Shown here: positions 30,626 to 37,871 of the stretch, piece by piece
Numbering within the stretch: position 1 is the first letter of the stretch
Layout of the letters: every line of letters begins with the position of its first letter
Origin: RGIG8767 sp964386235
GTDB lineage: Bacteria > Bacillota > Clostridia > Lachnospirales > Lachnospiraceae
Length of the DNA stretch: 37,871 bases
Assembly: GCA_964386235.1 (NCBI GenBank)
Contig: CAYLSH010000012.1
Coordinates: 1-37,871, forward strand
Reading direction: 5' to 3'
Notes under the pieces: generated by a model
What the model saw: only the letters and a program-made list of their open reading frames with translations
What the model was told of the DNA's origin: nothing
Databases searched by the model: none
Made by a program: the position numbers and the translations under genes

Positions 30626-32281
30626 CTATCTTCCCAGCGTGCTCAGAATATGCTCTAACATCTCATCAATAACATTGATATAGCGGCTTGCCGCATTGTA
30701 AGCATTCTGATATTTGATCATATTGGACAACTCTTCGTCCTGGGAAACACCTATGATCTGCTCCCTTGCCGAAAAAGTGGAGTCCACTGTTTCCTGCTGG
30801 TTGGTAAGGATGCTTCCGTATATGGAACCGGAGTTGGCAACCTGTGAAATCAGATCGCCGTAGTAATCCTCAAAATTGGACTGTTTCTTGACATTGGGAT
30901 TTAATACATTATTTTCTGCCATAAATGCTTCTTTCATGGCGGTCATCGTATCAAAATCCACGGATTCGTCCGATCTTACAAATCCAAGCAGGGATGGCTG
31001 CTGCAATAACAACTGATTGATCTGGATATTATCAATCGTATAAAGCGTTGCCGGCATATCCTCATCTTCTTCCATATAACTGTGATCCGCATTGTACCCT
31101 TTGGATCCTACTTTTTGGAATATCTGAATCGGATCACCGTTTGCATCTCTTAAATATGTTGTATCTCCCTGCGCATATGCTCTTTCTGCCGCATCCGCAA
31201 GGACTTTATTCATCGTAGTCGCTATATTGTGAACGAGCTGGTCAAATTCTGCCATAACGTTCATTACAACGGACTGGGAAACGGAATTTTTATAATTGCC
31301 TTCCTTCAGATCCGTATAATTGGCAATATGATCACCACGTGCTAAAAGAGTGGACTTCAAGCTTCCTACGTCCGTATTCAGATCCGAAGAAATAACCTGT
31401 TCCATATTGAACACTTCAGCGCCTGTAATATCGTAATCACGCTGTCCTTCCGCATTCAGTGTCCATGTGGCATTGTGTACCCAGAACGGTGTATAAAATC
31501 CGGTTGTGGAATCCGTATAAAGGCCGATCTCATAGACCACATCCCTTTTTACCAGATCCTCTCCTTCTAACTGGATGCAGACATTGCCTTCCGTATCTTC
31601 CGTATAGGAAATGTTTGCCATTCCTGCCAGTTCGTCAATCAACTGGTTTCTCGCATCCCTTAGGTCATTGGCCTCTTCAAATCCCGCCACTTCGATGCGT
31701 CGGATCTGATCATTTAACTCCTTGATCCCTTTGGCGTGATCATTGATCGCTTTTACCTTTGCCTGTACGGTATTGTTCAGATTCAACTGATAATCCTTCA
31801 ATCCGCTGTAAACCGAATCCGCTCTGGATAAAAATTCCGAACATCTCTCAACCAATAAGCCCTGTGTTACCACATTGTTTGGATGCTTGGATAATTCCTG
31901 TACGGATTCCCAGAGGTTTTTCAGAGCACCCTGAAAAGTCTCCCCGTTCATCTCATCCAAAAGAAATTCGATCTCTTCCAAAGCGTCTTTTGACACCTGA
32001 TAGAATTCGCATCTTCCGGATTCTTTTCTATATGTCTGGTCTAAAAAATAGTCCCTTACCTGTCTTGTTTTGGAATAATTAACACCGAGTCCGATCTGTT
32101 GATTAGAAACCGCATGTATATCCGTTTTGATCGTATTGTAAATGGATGTCCCCAGGAGAACCTGCTGGCGCACGTATCCTACGGTATCTGCGTTAGACAT
32201 GTTATGTGCAGTTGTATTTAAAGCATTCTGACCAGTCTGCAGTCCGGATTTGCCTATATATAAACTTCCCATTAATGGCAT
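30626..32281 (-). CDS. flgK: flagellar hook-associated protein 1 (FlgK), first copy
   Basis: A 551-residue FlgK homologue with N-terminal SLYIGKSGLQTGQNALNTTAHNMSNADTVGYVRQ and the C-terminal REQIIGVSQDEELSNMIKYQNAYNAASRYINVIDEML in family style. The coiled region contains LNDQIRRIEVAGFEEANDLRDARNQLIDEL. It is about 100 residues shorter than the second copy, mostly in the variable middle. AGAGG is 10 bases before the ATG at 32281. The two copies differ enough that the duplication is old. Confidence 0.93.
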   Translation of the reverse strand: MPLMGSLYIGKSGLQTGQNALNTTAHNMSNADTVGYVRQQVLLGTSIYNTIKTDIHAVSNQQIGLGVNYSKTRQVRDYFLDQTYRKESGRCEFYQVSKDALEEIEFLLDEMNGETFQGALKNLWESVQELSKHPNNVVTQGLLVERCSEFLSRADSVYSGLKDYQLNLNNTVQAKVKAINDHAKGIKELNDQIRRIEVAGFEEANDLRDARNQLIDELAGMANISYTEDTEGNVCIQLEGEDLVKRDVVYEIGLYTDSTTGFYTPFWVHNATWTLNAEGQRDYDITGAEVFNMEQVISSDLNTDVGSLKSTLLARGDHIANYTDLKEGNYKNSVSQSVVMNVMAEFDQLVHNIATTMNKVLADAAERAYAQGDTTYLRDANGDPIQIFQKVGSKGYNADHSYMEEDEDMPATLYTIDNIQINQLLLQQPSLLGFVRSDESVDFDTMTAMKEAFMAENNVLNPNVKKQSNFEDYYGDLISQVANSGSIYGSILTNQQETVDSTFSAREQIIGVSQDEELSNMIKYQNAYNAASRYINVIDEMLEHILSTLGR

Positions 32282-32303
32282 TGCGTCATCACCTCTCTAG
32301 ATG

Positions 32304-32822
32304 TTACTGTTTGGCGTCAAACCGACCCGCACCGGTTCCTATAATATCTCCACTGCTATACGCATTTTTGGTATAATTCGCAGTTTCCGGTGCTGCCTTC
32401 ATCGCCTGTAATACATTCATGTCAAACTGAACCAGTTCCAGAGAACTCCTGATCAGTTCCTGATTCTGTTCATTCGTGCGTTTCATCTGATAAACCGTGT
32501 TCTTCAGTCTGTCATAAACCTCGGCGAGTTTTTTATGTTCCGCCGGTCTCTTTTTAAAAATGTCTACCACCATTCCTAAAGTCAACTCATTAACATCCTT
32601 GTTAATCACGCCTGCAATCTGTTTCATGCAATCGTTTCTGACTTTGTCAAGACGATTGATCCTGCTGACAATTTCCTGCTCCTCATCCGTGATCTGCTGT
32701 AATTGTGTCAGGTCAGCGTCAACGATAACCGGTGTCTTCTTCATGGAAAGAGCAAGTAATCTCTCATACTCTTCGTTCTCTTTTTCAAGAGTGTTTAACA
32801 AATCTTCCATTAAGCTCGCCAC
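32304..32822 (-). CDS. flgN: flagellar chaperone FlgN
   Basis: A 172-residue helical protein of the FlgN family, the cytoplasmic export chaperone for FlgK and FlgL. The first helix shows MEDLLNTLEKENEEYERLLALS, followed by KKTPVIVDADLTQLQQITDEEQEIVSRINRL; the C-terminal helix has NQELIRSSLELVQFDMNVL. A GTG start at 32822 has AGGAGG 8 bases upstream, better than the ATG four codons later. It sits between flgM and the flgK genes, the usual place. Confidence 0.9.
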   Translation of the reverse strand: MASLMEDLLNTLEKENEEYERLLALSMKKTPVIVDADLTQLQQITDEEQEIVSRINRLDKVRNDCMKQIAGVINKDVNELTLGMVVDIFKKRPAEHKKLAEVYDRLKNTVYQMKRTNEQNQELIRSSLELVQFDMNVLQAMKAAPETANYTKNAYSSGDIIGTGAGRFDAKQ

Positions 32823-32834
32823 CGGTATATCCTC

Positions 32835-33113
32835 CTAAAATACTACGCTGCTAAAATTCTCAAAAAGTTTTTCTGCAATCTTGTCACTATCTACATGATA
32901 CGTTCCCGCATCGATGTCCGCCTTGATAGAAGCCGTGACATCTTCCCTGATATCTGGGCTATTCTTTACTGCCTGCTTCGCAATCTGGATGTCCTTTCCA
33001 AGACTGGAAATCTGCAACTGATCAGAGAAGTTATGAGTTTTTTCCTTTTTGATACTAGATGAGTTCTGATTACCGTACACTTGCTGTACTCTGTTGAAAG
33101 CATCTATACGCAT
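32835..33113 (-). CDS. flgM: anti-sigma-28 factor FlgM
   Basis: A 92-residue FlgM, which binds sigma-28 (FliA/SigD) until it is exported through the finished hook. The N-terminal half is polar and flexible; the C-terminal half carries the sigma-binding helices with DIREDVTASIKADIDAG, YHVDSDKIAEKLFENF. GGAGGAG lies 5 bases before the ATG. It is the first gene of the operon and is preceded by a sigma-28 promoter, so it belongs to the regulon it inhibits. Confidence 0.93.
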   Translation of the reverse strand: MRIDAFNRVQQVYGNQNSSSIKKEKTHNFSDQLQISSLGKDIQIAKQAVKNSPDIREDVTASIKADIDAGTYHVDSDKIAEKLFENFSSVVF

Positions 33114-33157
33114 AACTACTCCTCCTTTTTTGGAATTCTAATATTGTCTTACTATAT

Positions 33158-33184
33158 TTATCGGTAGTTTTGCATAAATCTTTA
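33158..33184 (-). promoter_or_regulatory. sigma-28 (FliA/SigD) promoter of the flgM operon
   Basis: On the minus strand, TAAAGATT (33177-33184), an 11-base spacer and ACCGATAA (33158-33165) match the consensus TAAAGTTT-N11-GCCGATAA at all but two positions. It starts 44 bases before flgM and 10 bases after the CgeB-type gene, and probably drives all eight genes down to 25686. Confidence 0.93.
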
Positions 33185-33193
33185 GGGGAATTT

Positions 33194-34357
33194 TTATAAA
33201 AATTGAAACATCTCCTGTAGGCGTTTCTCAATTGCATAATATTCCATTACCTTCTCATAGCCCGCCCTGGCGATCTGCTCACGCTCCTCTTCATGGGAAA
33301 GGTAATACTCTGCCTTTTGCATCATGTCCTCCGGGCCGGTATACAGGACAAGTTCTTTGCCATCCTCAAACAACTCGTCTATTTCCTTTTGGTAATTGGT
33401 CAGACAAAATCCTTTACAGGAAAGAATATCAAATACCCTCTGCGGAATGCCGGATTCTATGGTGCGGGTCGTAATATTGAGGTTGATTTTGCTGTTGTAA
33501 AAAACAAGGGGCATCTGCGTCCGATAATCCACCGTTCCTTTACTCTTAAGATGCTCTCGCTCTTTTAAAGACACGGGCAGGGATGAATTCGTGTATAATG
33601 TCACTTCAAATTGTTCCGATAAATCAAAAAGCTCTTTTTCCCTGTCGCGTGCCGTCACCGCCATGCTGACAGCATCCACCGCCATCGACCGTGCATCCGG
33701 CAGATAACATTCCCCAAGCGTAAGCCCGCATTTTTCTACCACTTCTTTTTCCACCTGTGTACACAGAGAATCCTTAACCAGATTATATCCATAGATTTTG
33801 GACTGTGCACGGGTCAGCCCCTCTATATATCCCTTGGCAAATTCACTTAAATCCGCTTGCAGAATGCGGTTTCTGTCATCGTTATAAAGGCTGCCCACAA
33901 AGGAAATATCCGCCCGATACTCCTCATTTCGTTTCGTATTCAAAATAAGTGACGGGTCAGCCGCAAGTGGAAAATGATACACATTTACCGCACCATATCC
34001 CATAATTTTCTGCGTATACTGCTCATCAAAACAGAAAATATGATTGCAGGGATTTACTATCGTTTGGGATAAAAGTGTATACTGCGGACAATCATAGATC
34101 CAGGCAGCATAAGGAATCCCATTCATCTGACAGATCATGGATAAAATCGGAAAATAATCATAGCTAAATACCAGATCCGGTTTTTGCGCATGAAGCAGGG
34201 TAATGGCTCTTTGTGCAAAAAGCGCATCTGCGTGGTAATCCTTTATTTTATCTTTTAACGTGATAACCGTATATCCCAGTTTTTCCATGCCGCTTATCGC
34301 CATCGGCTCACTCACGGATCCCCAGCAATATGCCAAAATCGTTTTTTTCACCTGCAT
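33194..34357 (-). CDS. CgeB-type glycosyltransferase
   Basis: A 387-residue GT-B protein of the CgeB/DUF3880 group. An N-terminal Rossmann half contains ILAYCWGSVSEPM, FSYDYFPILSMIC and AAWIYDCPQ; the C-terminal half shows DISFVGSLYNDDRNRIL, KINLNITTRTIESGIPQRVFDILSCKGFCLTNY, and DELFEDGKELVLY. CgeB-like proteins often lie in flagellin-glycosylation loci of Clostridia. The start at 34357 has GGAG 6 bases upstream; a GTG at 34378 has none. It is transcribed in the same direction as the flagellar operon, just upstream of its sigma-28 promoter, so read-through is possible. Confidence 0.88.
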   Translation of the reverse strand: MQVKKTILAYCWGSVSEPMAISGMEKLGYTVITLKDKIKDYHADALFAQRAITLLHAQKPDLVFSYDYFPILSMICQMNGIPYAAWIYDCPQYTLLSQTIVNPCNHIFCFDEQYTQKIMGYGAVNVYHFPLAADPSLILNTKRNEEYRADISFVGSLYNDDRNRILQADLSEFAKGYIEGLTRAQSKIYGYNLVKDSLCTQVEKEVVEKCGLTLGECYLPDARSMAVDAVSMAVTARDREKELFDLSEQFEVTLYTNSSLPVSLKEREHLKSKGTVDYRTQMPLVFYNSKINLNITTRTIESGIPQRVFDILSCKGFCLTNYQKEIDELFEDGKELVLYTGPEDMMQKAEYYLSHEEEREQIARAGYEKVMEYYAIEKRLQEMFQFL

Positions 34358-34427
34358 CCCAATCTCCATTCTGCCCACCGGCTTTCGATTACATCCGGAA
34401 ATTTTTCGTAGTTATTTCCTTATAAGT

Positions 34428-34456
34428 ATGTTAATATTTTTACAAAGGATCTGCAA
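34428..34456 (-). promoter_or_regulatory. possible sigma-A promoter of the CgeB-type gene
   Basis: TTGCAG (34451-34456), 17 bases and TAACAT (34428-34433) on the minus strand. The -10 matches at four of six positions, so this is tentative. Confidence 0.4.
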
Positions 34457-34498
34457 TAAAAATTGCACTTTCCAATACGAACATTTTAGGAGAATACC

Positions 34499-35566
34499 AT
34501 GACACCGATATCCATCTGTATCATTGCCAAAAATGAAGAAAAAAATATGGAGACCTTTTTAAGCCGCATTGTAGAACATACCAAAGGCTATCCGGTGGAA
34601 ATTCTGATCGCCGATACCGGTTCTACGGACAATACCCTTAACATCATCTCCCAATTTCCTGTAAAACTGCTTCATTTTACATGGATAAATGATTTTGCCG
34701 CCGCTCGTAATTTTACCCTGCAACAGGCCGCAAACGATTGGATCCTGGTGCTTGATTGCGATGAATACATCGAAGAACTCGATATGCGTGCCATTTCCTA
34801 TTTTGTCACGCATCATCCCCACGATATCGGTCTGTTGTCCCGTAAAAATCACTATCCTTTAAACGGACAGGACAGCATCTACACCGACCGTGTGGAACGA
34901 CTGTTCAACCGCAAGTTCTTTCATTACCAGTCCATTATCCACGAACAGGTATGCCCTCTCCATGAGCAATCCTTCCAGCGCATAGAGATTCCCCTTGTTG
35001 TGGATCACTGTGGGTATAATGGAACACCGGAAGAATTGGAAGCCAAAACCAAACGTAACAACGAACTTTTGTTTAAAATGTTAGAAGATAACCCAGACGA
35101 TCCCTATCTGTACTTTCAGATCGGACAGTCCTTTAATGCTCTTCACGATGATAAAAATGCTGCTTACTATTACGGAAAAGGACTGGAATATGACGTAGAT
35201 CCCGCTTTGGAATATGTGCAGATGATGGTCATTGGCTACGGTTATGCGCTGCTCCATCTGGAGCGTTACGAAGAAGCCCTTGCTTTTCAGGGCATTTACG
35301 AGGAATTTGCAACCACCGCCGATTTTGTTACCCTGATGGGACTGATCTATCTGCGCTGTGGCTATCCCGTACAGGCCATGAAAGAATTTTTAAAAGCAAC
35401 TACTTTTGACACTTCCAGTGTGGAAGGTGCCAATTCTTTCATCCCCACCTACAATATGGGATGTATCAACGAAGTACTGGGCGATCTGGACACCGCCGTT
35501 ACCTTATATAAAAAATGTGGCAATTTCAAACCGGCTCTGGATCGGCTCTCAGCTCTGGGCAAATAG
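34499..35566 (+). CDS. family 2 glycosyltransferase with TPR tail (first of a tandem pair)
   Basis: A 355-residue protein. Residues 1-200 are a GT-A family 2 domain: ISICIIAKNEEKNMETF, ADTGSTDNT, ARNFTL and the DXD-like LDCDEYI at about residues 84-90. The rest is made of TPR-like repeats (NPDDPYLYFQIGQSFNAL, YEEALAF, TLMGLIYLRCGYPVQAMKEF). The DxGSTDxT plus TPR layout is known from flagellin or cell-surface glycosyltransferases in Clostridia. TAGGAG lies 6 bases before the ATG. A close paralogue follows 16 bases later. The repeats may dock onto flagellin or partner enzymes, which is inference. Confidence 0.9.
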   Translation: MTPISICIIAKNEEKNMETFLSRIVEHTKGYPVEILIADTGSTDNTLNIISQFPVKLLHFTWINDFAAARNFTLQQAANDWILVLDCDEYIEELDMRAISYFVTHHPHDIGLLSRKNHYPLNGQDSIYTDRVERLFNRKFFHYQSIIHEQVCPLHEQSFQRIEIPLVVDHCGYNGTPEELEAKTKRNNELLFKMLEDNPDDPYLYFQIGQSFNALHDDKNAAYYYGKGLEYDVDPALEYVQMMVIGYGYALLHLERYEEALAFQGIYEEFATTADFVTLMGLIYLRCGYPVQAMKEFLKATTFDTSSVEGANSFIPTYNMGCINEVLGDLDTAVTLYKKCGNFKPALDRLSALGK

Positions 35567-35582
35567 AAAGAGGAATGCATTT

Positions 35583-36647
35583 ATGTTACCAATATCCGTA
35601 TGTATGATTACCAAAAATGAAGAAAATCGAATCGAACGTTGTCTGCGTTCCCTGCTTCCCCATGGTTTCGAGATCGTGATCGTGGACACCGGCTCCACCG
35701 ACCGCACCAAGGAGATTGCCGCTCAGTATACGGATCATATTTATGATTTTACATGGGTGGATGATTTTAGTGCCGCCCGCAATTTTTCTTTGGAAAAAGC
35801 GTCCAATGACTGGATCTTTATGATGGACTGCGACGAGTGGATCGAATCCATAGATATCGAAGAACTGACGTATTTTCGTAAACATCTTTCCCATGCCGTA
35901 GGAAGTGTGACCCGTCGCAATATCACAGGCACTCCCGACCATCCCGGTCAGACCACGGATCAGACGGAACGCTTCTTTAACCGGAAGCGCTATCGCTATA
36001 CGGGCAGGATCCACGAACAGGTCACGCCCAAATTCGGAAAAGACATGGAAGCCTTTCTCCTAAATACCACGATCGGACATGACGGTTATCTGATGACGGA
36101 AGAAGAAAGATTGCAAAAATCCCACCGCAACGTTTCCTTACTGGAAAAAGAATTACACGATGATCCGGACAATCCCTACCTTCTCTATCAGATGGGAAAA
36201 GGATATGACATTGTAAACAATTATGACCGGTCCATCGCCTGTTATGAAAAAGCGCTTTTACACGATTTGGACTGTTCCCTTGCCTATGTGCAGGCATTGA
36301 TCATAGCCTACGGCGAGGATCTGTTAGAAACCTCCCGGTGCCAGAGGGCTTTGGCATTACAAAAATATATGCCAAACTTTACGGAAAGTGCGGATTATCT
36401 CTACCTCATGGGCATGATCTATCTGGAAAACAAACAATACGATTCTGCCCTGGAATGCTTTGAAAAAGCAACGTCTCTCGACCACGCCAACAAAACCGGA
36501 GCCAATACCTTTCTCTCCTACTACCAGATCGGGCGCATCCTGAGCATGATCTCAGAATGGGATCTGGCACGCAGATACTTTACCATGTGCGGCAATTTCG
36601 AGCCCGCAGTACATGCGCTGGAGACTTTAGGTAAAAACAGTTTATAG
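35583..36647 (+). CDS. family 2 glycosyltransferase with TPR tail (second of a tandem pair)
   Basis: A 354-residue paralogue of the upstream gene with the same layout: ISVCMITKNEENRIERC, VDTGSTDRT, ARNFSL, MDCDEWI and then FFNRKRYRYTGRIHEQV, matching FNRKFFHYQSIIHEQV in the first copy. TPR-like units follow (YLLYQMGKGYDIVNNYDRSIACYEKAL, LMGMIYLENKQYDSALECFEKA). GAGG stands 9 bases before the ATG at 35583. The frame is open further upstream, but this would overlap the first paralogue. It probably adds a second sugar or recognises another site. Confidence 0.9.
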   Translation: MLPISVCMITKNEENRIERCLRSLLPHGFEIVIVDTGSTDRTKEIAAQYTDHIYDFTWVDDFSAARNFSLEKASNDWIFMMDCDEWIESIDIEELTYFRKHLSHAVGSVTRRNITGTPDHPGQTTDQTERFFNRKRYRYTGRIHEQVTPKFGKDMEAFLLNTTIGHDGYLMTEEERLQKSHRNVSLLEKELHDDPDNPYLLYQMGKGYDIVNNYDRSIACYEKALLHDLDCSLAYVQALIIAYGEDLLETSRCQRALALQKYMPNFTESADYLYLMGMIYLENKQYDSALECFEKATSLDHANKTGANTFLSYYQIGRILSMISEWDLARRYFTMCGNFEPAVHALETLGKNSL

Positions 36648-36664
36648 AAAAATAGGAGTTTGCC

Positions 36665-37747
36665 ATGAAAATAGATATTCTGATTCCCGTTGCTGAAAAA
36701 GGCGGTTGTGAAAACATCATCAATATGCTCGTTCCTTTTCTTCAGAGAAAGCGGGGTTATGATTTTCGTGTTGTCCAACTTATCTATGAGGATCTCACCT
36801 GGATTCACAAAGATATTGCTTTTTACCCACTTCTTCAAGGACGTGCCGGGCATAACCTGGAAGAACTAACAATAACTTATAAGGATTTTTTATGCAAAAA
36901 TGGTGCCCCTGATGTGATTTTAGCAATGGCATGGCCCTTTATGTGTTATGTGGCGAAAAAAGCGTTAGCGATGATAAGTCAGGAGAATACCTTGATTTTT
37001 TCGTGGTTGCATTCACCTGTAAAAAGATATGAAGCGGCAGGATTTGGCAGTTTTCCGCATCTTGCACTTGCCGATGCACACCTTGCGATCTCTCACGACA
37101 TTGCAAACGAGATTACAAATGTACTGCCGGATGCAAACGTTATTTCCGTGCACAATCCGGTCGACTTTACTGCATGCAAAATCCCAAACACTACTTCTAT
37201 GCCAGATAGTTTATCACGCAAAAACCTCTACTTTATCGGACGTATTTCTGCTCAAAAAAGATTAGATCTTATGATTCGCGCACTGCAGGGAACAGAAAAT
37301 AATCTTAATCTATTTATTATCGGAGACGGAGAACCGGCGCTGAAAGAACAATTATATGCACTTGCCGAAGAGTGCGGTGTAACCGGATCCATTGAATGGT
37401 TAGGTTGGAAAAATGCTCCTTGGGAACACGTTTATGCCCCTTCCGCTTTTCTTATGGCATCCGATTATGAAGGTTTTCCGCTTACATCCATAGAGGCTCT
37501 CTGTAACGGAATCCCCGTTATTTCTACCCCTGTTAGCGGTATTACCGATATTATTGTTCCCGGTGTCAATGGCTATCTTTTCCCCTTTAATGATTGGCAG
37601 TCCCTGCACCAGATCCTGTTATTACTGGGCAATAACCAATTACCCGCCATAGATCCCGTTGCATGTCAACAGTCCGTTCTTCCTCATCGCATGGAAGATG
37701 CACTTCTTGACTTTGCAGATAAAATCGAAGCCTGCCTACATAGATAA
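36665..37747 (+). CDS. family 4 (GT-B) glycosyltransferase
   Basis: A 360-residue GT4-like enzyme. The N-terminal half has ILIPVAEKGGCENIINML and FSWLHSPVKRYEA; the C-terminal donor domain starts at YFIGRISAQKRLDLMIRAL, then IIGDGEP, IEWLGWK and the EX7E region SDYEGFPLTSIEALCNGIPVI. The length fits the family. AGGAG stands 6 bases before the ATG. It is the third gene of the plus-strand unit after the two GT2-TPR genes, with a 17-base gap. Confidence 0.92.
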   Translation: MKIDILIPVAEKGGCENIINMLVPFLQRKRGYDFRVVQLIYEDLTWIHKDIAFYPLLQGRAGHNLEELTITYKDFLCKNGAPDVILAMAWPFMCYVAKKALAMISQENTLIFSWLHSPVKRYEAAGFGSFPHLALADAHLAISHDIANEITNVLPDANVISVHNPVDFTACKIPNTTSMPDSLSRKNLYFIGRISAQKRLDLMIRALQGTENNLNLFIIGDGEPALKEQLYALAEECGVTGSIEWLGWKNAPWEHVYAPSAFLMASDYEGFPLTSIEALCNGIPVISTPVSGITDIIVPGVNGYLFPFNDWQSLHQILLLLGNNQLPAIDPVACQQSVLPHRMEDALLDFADKIEACLHR

Positions 37748-37789
37748 AATCGTTTGTATATCCTCTTCCAGATCACCAACAATCGTATC

Positions 37790-37871
37790 TTAGGCATCCT
37801 CATCCATTTTTTGATATTCCAAAAGATACATGACAGCCGTAGGCTGAAGATATTGAACCATTGCCTTCACG
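37790..37871 (-). CDS. 3' end of an unrecognised minus-strand gene, cut by the window edge
   Basis: The minus strand is open from the edge with ...VKAMVQYLQPTAVMYL and LEYQKMDEDA, ending at TAA (37790-37792). The same frame continues past the TAA for another 17 codons (DTIVGDLEEDIQTILSM) to a TAG at 37736-37738, overlapping the end of the GT4 gene on the other strand. Either the protein ends at 37790, or the TAA interrupts a longer gene. I do not recognise the family. Confidence 0.45.
   Translation of the reverse strand, partial: VKAMVQYLQPTAVMYLLEYQKMDEDA

Overview
The window looks like a chromosomal segment of a motile member of the Clostridia, most likely the family Lachnospiraceae. The evidence is the Firmicutes-type order rpmG-secE-nusG-rplK-rplA-rplJ-rplL, strong AGGAGG ribosome binding sites, the fliW-csrA pair inside a flagellar filament operon, two tandem flgK genes, and a CgeB-type glycosyltransferase plus TPR-bearing family 2 glycosyltransferases beside them. 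I see no transposase, integrase, CRISPR array, rRNA or tRNA. The species is inference.

Layout. (1) 1-4702, minus strand: transcription/translation genes rpmG, secE, nusG, rplK, rplA, then a capA-like gene behind the rplA terminator, then rplJ and the first codons of rplL behind their own promoter and an L10-leader attenuator. (2) 4745-6257, plus strand: a lone fliD-like cap gene. (3) 6349-9655, minus: glf (UDP-galactopyranose mutase) and glgX (glycogen debranching). (4) 9694-11169: an ATPase-DUF234 gene with a 19-bp-arm inverted repeat over its predicted transcription start. (5) 11227-23712, minus: an AT-richer block of eleven closely packed genes. It holds a TarI/IspD-type cytidylyltransferase, a hexapeptide acyltransferase, an unknown probable beta-propeller, a GT32, a TagF-like phosphotransferase, a GT2, an asparagine-synthetase homologue, a TagD-type cytidylyltransferase, a TylF-type methyltransferase, an SGNH-like esterase and a sugar epimerase. 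(6) 23753-25674: a second TagF-like protein and a divergent XRE regulator; their promoters share one -35 element. (7) 25686-33184, minus: the operon flgM-flgN-flgK-flgK-flgL-fliW-csrA-coiled-coil chaperone behind a near-perfect sigma-28 promoter. (8) 33194 to the end: CgeB-type glycosyltransferase (minus), two tandem GT2-TPR paralogues and a GT4 (plus), and a cut-off minus-strand gene.

How it may fit together. The flagellar operon makes the hook-filament junction, its export chaperones and the FliW/CsrA/FlgM regulators of filament production. It is flanked by glycosyltransferase genes on both sides, which suggests flagellin glycosylation. The most unusual point is that the large glycan block encodes two different CTP-using enzymes together with a TagF-like phosphotransferase. 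That is the logic of teichoic-acid synthesis, so the locus may build a phosphopolyol-containing glycan, either on the filament or as a cell-wall polymer. Three unrelated transferases in the block carry the same small Rossmann-like N-terminal module, a repeated design that I could not assign to a known pathway.
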